This document shows, in pieces, positions 58,360 to 64,000 of a DNA stretch of 64,000 nt. The DNA comes from Antrihabitans auranticaus (GTDB taxonomy: Bacteria; Actinomycetota; Actinomycetes; Mycobacteriales; Mycobacteriaceae). Every line of letters begins with the position of its first letter. The stretch's first letter is position 1. Position numbers and translations under genes: made by a program. Below the pieces are notes generated by a model that worked only from the letters and a program-made list of their open reading frames with translations, had not been told where the DNA came from and did no database searches. The stretch spans positions 248,001 through 312,000 of the forward strand of contig NZ_JAEMNW010000003.1 in NCBI RefSeq assembly GCF_016481275.1, written 5' to 3'.

Positions 58360-59619
58360 GTGCAGATCGATCCAGCCGCGACAGCTTGGCTGCTCGCAAG
58401 CACCGCACTCGTGTTGTTGATGACGCCCGGTCTCGCAATTTTCTACGGCGGCATGGTGCGCTCGACGGGCGTGCTCAACATGATCATGATGAGCTTTATC
58501 TCGATCCCGCTGGTCACGGTTGCGTGGTTGCTCGCCGGTTACACCCTTGCGTTCAGCGACGACGCCGGCGGCGGTCTGATCGGCAACCTCGATCACTTCG
58601 GACTGTCGGGAATCGACCCGACAACGGTCCGGTCCAACGTCCCCGAGCTCCTGTTCGCAACCTTCCAGCTCACCTTCGCGATCATCACCGCCGCACTCAT
58701 CAGTGGCGCCATCGCCGACCGGGCGAAGTTCTCGTCGTGGATGGTCTTCGTACCCGTCTGGACCCTCCTTGTGTACGCACCTGTGGCCCACTGGGTTTGG
58801 GGTCCGGACGGCTGGCTCGCGAAGTTCGGCACCATCGACTACGCGGGTGGTCTGGTCGTCGAAATCGTTTCCGGATCGTCTGCGCTGGCGCTTGCCCTTG
58901 TGCTCGGCCCCCGCATCGGCTTCAAGTCCGAGGCGATGCGACCCCACAACCTGCCATTCGTTCTGCTCGGTGTCGGCCTGCTCTGGTTCGGCTGGTTCGG
59001 CTTCAACGCAGGCTCGGCGCTGACTGCTGACGGTAAGGCTGCGGTCGTCTTCCTCAACACCCTCGTCGCCGGTTGCCTCGGCATGCTCGGCTGGCTCGCG
59101 GTCGAGCAAATTCGCGACGGCCGGCCGACCACGTTCGGTGCCGCGTCCGGCGTCGTCGCAGGTCTGGTCGCCATTACGCCCTCGTGCGGTTACGTTTCCC
59201 CGGTCGGCGCCCTGATCGTCGGCGCGACTGCAGGCGTCGTCTGCTCGTTCGCCGTCGGCTGGAAATTCAAAGCAGGCTACGACGACTCGCTCGATGTCGT
59301 CGGTGTCCACTTCGTCGGCGGCGTCGTCGGCACGTTCCTGATCGGCCTGCTCGCCGCGGAAGTTGTCTCTGGCGGTCCCGAGGGCCTCTTCTTCGGCGGC
59401 GGACTCACTCAGTTGGGCAAGCAGACTCTGGCCATTCCGGTCGTCGCACTGTTCGCTTTCGCCGTCTCGTTCGCGATCGGAAAGATCATCGACACGACGA
59501 TCGGATTCCGGATCACGGCGGAAGACGAGACCGGCGGAATCGACTTCGCGCAGCACGCAGAAACCGCGTACTCGGAGGGTGTGCACGGCCAGCAGCACAA
59601 GCGACCCGGCACCAAATAG
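58360..59619 (+). CDS. amt: Ammonium transporter (AmtB)
   Basis: An 11-helix Amt/Rh channel of 419 residues. The N-terminus reads TAWLLASTALVLLMTPGLAI then FYGGMVRSTGVLNM; conserved regions include ADRAKFSSWMVFVPVWTLLV and VGVHFVGGVVGTFLIGLLA. The twin pore histidines fall in APVAHWVWG and DVVGVHFVG. GTG 58360 has AAGGAG 7 bases upstream. No glnK/glnD follows, unlike the usual amt-glnK-glnD cluster. The GlnR-like box indicates nitrogen-starvation control. Confidence 0.95.
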   Translation: MQIDPAATAWLLASTALVLLMTPGLAIFYGGMVRSTGVLNMIMMSFISIPLVTVAWLLAGYTLAFSDDAGGGLIGNLDHFGLSGIDPTTVRSNVPELLFATFQLTFAIITAALISGAIADRAKFSSWMVFVPVWTLLVYAPVAHWVWGPDGWLAKFGTIDYAGGLVVEIVSGSSALALALVLGPRIGFKSEAMRPHNLPFVLLGVGLLWFGWFGFNAGSALTADGKAAVVFLNTLVAGCLGMLGWLAVEQIRDGRPTTFGAASGVVAGLVAITPSCGYVSPVGALIVGATAGVVCSFAVGWKFKAGYDDSLDVVGVHFVGGVVGTFLIGLLAAEVVSGGPEGLFFGGGLTQLGKQTLAIPVVALFAFAVSFAIGKIIDTTIGFRITAEDETGGIDFAQHAETAYSEGVHGQQHKRPGTK

Positions 59620-59626
59620 TTCGCTA

Positions 59627-59642
59627 CGCCGATCGGTCGGCG
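59627..59642 (+). terminator. Hairpin after amt
   Basis: CGCCGA-TCGG-TCGGCG (59627-59642) is a perfect 6-bp stem with a 4-base loop, 8 bases after the stop. No U-tract. Confidence 0.4.
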
Positions 59643-59700
59643 CACGCTACGCTATCGCGGCTGGGTTCGCGTCACCAAGCCGGAAGCTGGGGGATCGTCA

Positions 59701-61974
59701 ATGCTCGATCGTGCAGCGCGGTTGGCGATCAACCGTCCTCGCACGGTGTTGGCGGGAGCGTTGCTGGCGACAATTCTGGCCATCCTGTTCGGCTGGTCGG
59801 CGGCGTCACATCTGAAGTCCGGTGGGTTCGTCGCACCGGATTCGGAATCGACGATCGCCTCGGACCTCCTCGCGGCCGACTTCCACACCGGCGAACCGAA
59901 CCTCGTTCTGTTGATCACCGATCCCGTCAGCGCCGACAGCACCGCTGCACGGGCAGTCGGCGCTCACGTCGTCGAAGAATTGCGCAAGGAACCCGATGTC
60001 AGCGCGATCGAGTCGTACTGGGATCTTCCGCCGGGCTCTCCTCGCGACGTCGCGGCGACGCTGCTGAGCACGGACGGTAAGAACGCGATCATCACCGCGC
60101 GGGTCGCGGGCGACGACACCGATGCGCCTGTCCGCGCGGAGCGGGTCGCCGAGAAGATCACCGGCACGTTCGACGACGTGACGGTGCGAGCCGGCGGATT
60201 CACCATCAGCTTCAACGAGATGAATCAGCAGATCACAAAGGATCTCGCGATCGCGGAAGCCATCGCGATCCCGCTGACGTTGCTCTTGTTGATCTGGGTG
60301 TTCGGCAGTGTCGTGGCCGCGGTACTTCCCGTGCTCGTCGGCCTGTTCGCAATTGTCTCGACCCTCGCGATACTGCGCGCGCTGACGCTGGTCACGGACG
60401 TATCGATCTTCTCGCTGAACATGACCTCGGCACTCGGCCTGGCGTTGGCGATCGATTACAGCCTCTTCATCGTGAGCCGCTACCGCGAGGAACTCGATCG
60501 TGGTCTCACGCCGGAAGCTGCCGTGATCCGCGCGGTCCAGACGGCGGGCCGCACCGTGTTGTTCTCGGCGCTGACGGTCGCTCTGTCGCTCGCGGCGATG
60601 GCCGTCTTCCCGCAGTACTTCCTCAAGTCGTTCGCTTACGCCGGTCTCGCTGTGGTTTGCGCCGCGGCCATCGCCTCGATTCTCGTACTGCCCGCAGCCC
60701 TGATCTTGCTCGGCAACAAGGTCAATGCGTGGGACATTCGAGTCTGGCTGCGTCGGCTGTTCAAGCGTGAGGCGCCGCTGCCGCAGGCGCCCGAGGACAC
60801 TCTCTGGTATCGCTTCGCCGTTGTTGTCATGCGGCGTGCACCGCTCGTTCTGGTCGCAGTCGTCATATTTCTGCTGTTCCTCGGCGCGCCGTTCCTCAAT
60901 GCGAATTTCGGCTCACCCGACGATCGCGTCAACGCGTCCAACGCAGCGAGCCGGCAGGTCGGCGACATTCTGCGGTCCGAATTCGACCAGGACGTGTCTG
61001 CGACAGCAGTTGCGATCCTGCCTGGTTACGACGGTGACGCGGCAGGTCTTGCGGACTATGCCGAGCGGTTGGTGCAGGTGCCCGGCGTGACGCAGGTTGC
61101 CTCGGCCGCAGGGGTGTACTTCCCCGACGGACGAATTTTCCCGGCGCCCCCGGGCCTCATCGGCCCGCAGGGGACCTTTCTCAGCATCGGCACGTCAATC
61201 GACCCGTTCTCCGCACGGGGCGCCACCCAGATCGACACGTTGCGCGCCGTCGAAAGTCCAGCGCCTGCACTGTTCACCGGGGCCGCGGCGATCAACGAAG
61301 ACGCGCTCGATGCGCTCGGCGCCAAACTCCCACTGGCGTTTGCGCTGCTGGGAATTGCCACCCTGATTTTGCTCTTCCTCTTCACGGGCAGCGTCGTGCT
61401 TCCGGTCAAGGCCCTCATCTTGAACATGCTCTCGCTCTCGGCTGCGTTCGGCGCGATGGTGTGGATCTTCCAGGAAGGCCACTTCTCGGAGACGCTCGAC
61501 TTCACGGCAACCGGGTTCCTGATCCCGACGATGCCGATCCTGATGTTCTGTCTGGCATTCGGAATGTCCATGGACTACGAGGTATTTCTGCTTTCCCGAA
61601 TTCGGGAGGAATGGCTGCGCTCCGGCAAGACGACCGCTGACAACACTCGCGCCGTCGCACTCGGACTCGGGCGCACCGGCCGAATAATCACCGCGGCGGC
61701 GGCCTTGATGGCCATCGTCTTCTCAGCGATGGTGACGTCCAAAATCTCGTTCGTACAGCTGTGCGGCCTCGGCATGACCCTTACCGTCCTCGCCGACGCG
61801 ACGCTCATCCGCGGCATCCTTGTGCCTGCGCTCATGCAGTTGCTCGGCCGCTTCAACTGGTGGGCCCCCAAGCCCCTCGTCGCCTTGCACAAGCGAATCG
61901 GTTTGGAGGAGAGCGAGGAATCACCGGCGCACCCGGTGGGTTTCGTCGACGCTCGGCATAGATTGACCACGTGA
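59701..61974 (+). CDS. MMPL/RND-family membrane transporter
   Basis: A 757-residue RND-fold protein with 11-12 helices in two repeats. The first helix (RPRTVLAGALLATILAILFG) precedes a periplasmic loop (about 40-165); the helices around FSLNMTSALGLALAIDYSLF and MFCLAFGMSMDYEVFLLSRI carry the paired proton-relay DY motifs. The size is in the MmpL range for lipid export in mycolata (MmpL11/MmpL3-like). ATG follows GGGGGAT. The final GTGA overlaps the thioesterase gene by 4 bases. Confidence 0.92.
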   Translation: MLDRAARLAINRPRTVLAGALLATILAILFGWSAASHLKSGGFVAPDSESTIASDLLAADFHTGEPNLVLLITDPVSADSTAARAVGAHVVEELRKEPDVSAIESYWDLPPGSPRDVAATLLSTDGKNAIITARVAGDDTDAPVRAERVAEKITGTFDDVTVRAGGFTISFNEMNQQITKDLAIAEAIAIPLTLLLLIWVFGSVVAAVLPVLVGLFAIVSTLAILRALTLVTDVSIFSLNMTSALGLALAIDYSLFIVSRYREELDRGLTPEAAVIRAVQTAGRTVLFSALTVALSLAAMAVFPQYFLKSFAYAGLAVVCAAAIASILVLPAALILLGNKVNAWDIRVWLRRLFKREAPLPQAPEDTLWYRFAVVVMRRAPLVLVAVVIFLLFLGAPFLNANFGSPDDRVNASNAASRQVGDILRSEFDQDVSATAVAILPGYDGDAAGLADYAERLVQVPGVTQVASAAGVYFPDGRIFPAPPGLIGPQGTFLSIGTSIDPFSARGATQIDTLRAVESPAPALFTGAAAINEDALDALGAKLPLAFALLGIATLILLFLFTGSVVLPVKALILNMLSLSAAFGAMVWIFQEGHFSETLDFTATGFLIPTMPILMFCLAFGMSMDYEVFLLSRIREEWLRSGKTTADNTRAVALGLGRTGRIITAAAALMAIVFSAMVTSKISFVQLCGLGMTLTVLADATLIRGILVPALMQLLGRFNWWAPKPLVALHKRIGLEESEESPAHPVGFVDARHRLTT

Positions 61975-62768
61975 CTCCGACCGCCTTCTACCTACCCGAT
62001 CCGACCGACCCGTCTCGGTTCGAATCGACCGACATCACGCGCGGCCCATGGTCGCCCGATGCACAGCACGGCGGTCCCCCTTCCGCGCTGCTCGGGCACG
62101 TCATCGAGCGTTGCGAACCGCGTGAAGGCTTCCAGATCGGCCGCGTCGCAGTCGAAATCCTCGGACCCGTACCGATTGCGCCGCTGACCGTCACAGCACA
62201 GGTCACACGGCCTGGGCGCAGCGTCGAACTGATCGAAGCAAAGATCACCGCAGCGGGTGTGCCGGTGCTGAAGGCGAATGCCTGGCGAATCAAACGCGCC
62301 GAACCAACGCTGGAATTGGACGAATCGGTTCTCCCCCGCGGCAATCGGCCGGGGCCGGAGCACTCCGTGGCGGTCAGTTCGTTCCCGTCGGTCCAGCCGG
62401 TCGGGTTTCACACGGCGATCGAATACCGTTTCATCACTGGCTCTTTCGTCGATCCGGGGCCGGCGGTCTGCTGGATTCGGCTGAAGTACCCGATCGTGGC
62501 AGGTACCGACCCGAGCCCGTTGGAACGAACTCTCGCTGCCGCGGATTCGGGCAACGGCGTCAGCGCGACGCTCGACTGGTCGCGCTACCTGTTCATCAAC
62601 ACTGATCTGACGGTCACCCTGCACCGCCAACCAATCGGCGAGTGGGTGTGCCTCGATGCCGCCACCTATCCGCAGCCACACGGCCTCGGCTTGGCCGAGT
62701 CAGCGCTCTTCGACGAGCAGGGACCGCTCGGCAGGTCGACGCAAACCTTGCTCGTAGGACGACGTTAG
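61971..62768 (+). CDS. Acyl-CoA thioesterase-like protein (double hot-dog)
   Basis: A 265-residue TesB/4HBT_3-type protein. The first hot-dog contains SPDAQHGGPPSALLGHVIER, with the conserved AQHGGPPSALL segment; the second half has GFHTAIEYRFITGSFVDPGP and LDWSRYLFINTDLTVTLHRQ. Possible role: hydrolysis of acyl-CoAs, perhaps linked to lipid export. Its start overlaps the MmpL stop by 4 bases, so it is translationally coupled. Converges with the HhH-GPD gene, overlapping by 4. Confidence 0.85.
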   Translation: MTPTAFYLPDPTDPSRFESTDITRGPWSPDAQHGGPPSALLGHVIERCEPREGFQIGRVAVEILGPVPIAPLTVTAQVTRPGRSVELIEAKITAAGVPVLKANAWRIKRAEPTLELDESVLPRGNRPGPEHSVAVSSFPSVQPVGFHTAIEYRFITGSFVDPGPAVCWIRLKYPIVAGTDPSPLERTLAAADSGNGVSATLDWSRYLFINTDLTVTLHRQPIGEWVCLDAATYPQPHGLGLAESALFDEQGPLGRSTQTLLVGRR

Positions 62769-63346
62769 GCGCTGCTCGCTTTTGCCGCAGCCTTCGCTTG
62801 CTTCTTGAATTCCCTTACCTGCATGAGGGATTCGGCATCGACGACGTCGGCAACCGATCGCCGCGAGCCTTCGTCGCCATAGCTGCCCGCCGCGTCGCGC
62901 CAACCCGCGAGCGGCACACCGAGTTGCTTGCCGAGCAGTGCCAGGAAGATGCGCGCCTTCTGGTCGCCGAAGCCCGGCAACGACTTCAGGCGCTTCAGTA
63001 CCTCTGCCCCGGTCGGGTCGCCGTCGGTCCACAACCCGGCGGCGTTGCCGTCGTACTTCTCGATCAGGTACGCGCACACAGCCTGGATCCGGCCAGCCAT
63101 CGAACCCGGATAGCGGTGGATCGCGGGCGGTGTCGAGCAGAGCGCCTTGAACTCGTCCGGATCTGCCTCTGCGATGCGGTAGACGTCGAAGCCACCCATC
63201 CGGTCGGCGATCTTCTTCGGCCCGCCGAATGCCGCTTCCATCGGGTACTGCTGATCCAGCAGCATGCCTGTGAGCAGGGCAGCCGGGTTCTCGGCAAGAA
63301 GCTTGTCGGCCTCGGCGTCTTGCGCGAGACACAGTGTGCCGGTCAT
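62765..63346 (-). CDS. HhH-GPD-type base-excision DNA repair protein
   Basis: A 193-residue protein of the helix-hairpin-helix/GPD glycosylase superfamily. It begins MTGTLCLAQDAEADKLLAEN; LLTGMLLDQQYPMEAAFGGP matches the conserved start of the family; LKSLPGFGDQKARIFLALLG is the HhH hairpin. The catalytic Asp/Lys is not certain from sequence alone, and the C-terminus ends in a Lys/Ala tail. ATG 63346 follows GGAGGGACG; the frame opens at 63418, inside the divergent gene. Confidence 0.85.
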   Translation of the reverse strand: MTGTLCLAQDAEADKLLAENPAALLTGMLLDQQYPMEAAFGGPKKIADRMGGFDVYRIAEADPDEFKALCSTPPAIHRYPGSMAGRIQAVCAYLIEKYDGNAAGLWTDGDPTGAEVLKRLKSLPGFGDQKARIFLALLGKQLGVPLAGWRDAAGSYGDEGSRRSVADVVDAESLMQVREFKKQAKAAAKASSA

Positions 63347-63416
63347 CGTCCCTCCGCATCGAAAATGGTCACTCGGACAGTGAACTCGATCCTCCCATGA
63401 GACGTATCTTGACGAC

Positions 63417-64000
63417 ATGACCGAGCCATCTTCTCCGCTCTCGTTCCGCTCTGATGAGATCGACGAGGCCGCCCTCGATCAACTCGTCATGGTCCTGGAC
63501 CTGCAGGCAGCACTGCCCGGTATCCAGCGCCTGCGTGCGTGGGCGCAGGCAGCCCTGGCGGCTGCGCCGGGCGAGCACGCGCTCGATGTGGGGTCGGGAA
63601 CGGGCAGCGAGGTGGCAGCTTTCGCAGCCGCCGTCGGGCCATCCGGAGATGCGGTCGGCGTGGATCCCAACCCTGGCATGCGGCTGGTCGCCGAGCGGCG
63701 CGCAGCGGAATCGGGGGCGGCGGCGCGTTATGTCGAAGGTGACGCCTATGCCTTACCGTTCGACGACGGCACGTTCGACGTGGTTCGCAGCGAACGGGTG
63801 CTCCAGCACCTGGTCGATCCGGAGCGGGCGATCGCCGAGATCGTCCGGGTGGTGAAGCCCGGCGGCCGCGTGATGCTGATCGACTCGGACTGGGCGACGT
63901 CGATCGTGCACCCGGGCGACCCCGAGGTCATCGCAGCGATCGCAGACGTGATGCTTTCGCGCACCGCGAATCCGTTCTCCGGACGCAAGTTGGCCGGGCA
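63417..64000 (+). CDS. SAM-dependent methyltransferase, 3' end beyond the window
   Basis: The reading frame from ATG 63417 is open to the window end (about 194 residues seen). The class I methyltransferase core is evident: LDVGSGTGSEVAAFAAAVGP (SAM loop), VGVDPNPGM (acidic residue after strand 2), YVEGDAYALPFDDGTFDVVR (motif II) and EIVRVVKPGGRVMLIDSD (motif III). Substrate unknown. TATCTT (63405-63410) ends 6 bases before the ATG, giving a leaderless start. It is divergent from the HhH-GPD gene. Confidence 0.88.
   Translation, partial: MTEPSSPLSFRSDEIDEAALDQLVMVLDLQAALPGIQRLRAWAQAALAAAPGEHALDVGSGTGSEVAAFAAAVGPSGDAVGVDPNPGMRLVAERRAAESGAAARYVEGDAYALPFDDGTFDVVRSERVLQHLVDPERAIAEIVRVVKPGGRVMLIDSDWATSIVHPGDPEVIAAIADVMLSRTANPFSGRKLAG

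Overview
The window is high-GC actinobacterial DNA from a mycolic-acid bacterium (order Mycobacteriales), most likely Rhodococcus or a close relative. The evidence is gene content: a fused HadA/HadB dehydratase, a PknK-type kinase, an MmpL-family transporter, a mycothiol-dependent isomerase-type protein, a FAD oxidoreductase/cyclopropane-synthase-like pair, MurT/GatD, and an aspartokinase with an internal start. The backbone follows the order I recall for M. tuberculosis Rv3708c-Rv3721c: asd-ask, leuA, murT-gatD, recR-ybaB, an SRPBCC protein, the FAD oxidoreductase/methyltransferase pair, dnaX. Blocks of accessory genes are inserted between these. I see no tRNA, rRNA, insertion sequence, prophage or CRISPR array.

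Layout. 1-5.1 kb: a truncated short-chain dehydrogenase divergent from a TetR regulator across three operator-like repeats spaced 22 bp apart; a FurA-type regulator with a NUDIX hydrolase; an APC permease convergent with a secreted serine hydrolase. 5.3-7.6 kb: ask-asd. 7.7-12.8 kb: a DHA2 exporter divergent from its TetR regulator, an HTH-SRPBCC pair, and an orphan alkane hydroxylase. 12.8-16.8 kb: a Tat-exported cholesterol oxidase, a SnoaL-like protein, a pore-less voltage-sensor-like protein and a TetR-like regulator. 16.9-18.8 kb: leuA behind a 13-codon leader peptide with three leucines in a row. 18.9-26 kb: a PP2C phosphatase, an EspI-like MinD/ParA ATPase, LysR/EamA, a lipase-maturation-factor protein and two tandem paralogous lipoproteins.

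26-35 kb: murT-gatD, several small ORFs, a mycothiol-type protein, hadAB, recR-ybaB, MerR-VOC, and a histidine kinase translationally coupled to a degenerate partner without a response regulator. 35-47 kb: a secreted X-Pro peptidase-type hydrolase with a NatAB-type ABC exporter, an SRPBCC protein, a class III cyclase, PknK, and the FAD oxidoreductase/methyltransferase operon. 47-55 kb: an MHS-family symporter, a fadA-fadB beta-oxidation operon ending in two strong terminators, an unlisted 53-residue small protein, and dnaX. 55-64 kb: a DUF2855 protein, tandem GNAT domains, a DMT exporter, an ammonium transporter with a GlnR-like box, an MmpL transporter with a thioesterase, a HhH-GPD repair protein, and a methyltransferase that runs off the end.

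The genes mostly serve amino-acid biosynthesis, cell-wall peptidoglycan and lipid modification, lipid/sterol/alkane catabolism, DNA repair/replication and regulation. A recurring feature is the leaderless promoter: a TAnnnT-like -10 box ends 6-8 bases before the ATG or GTG of at least a dozen genes. This was also used to choose several start codons.
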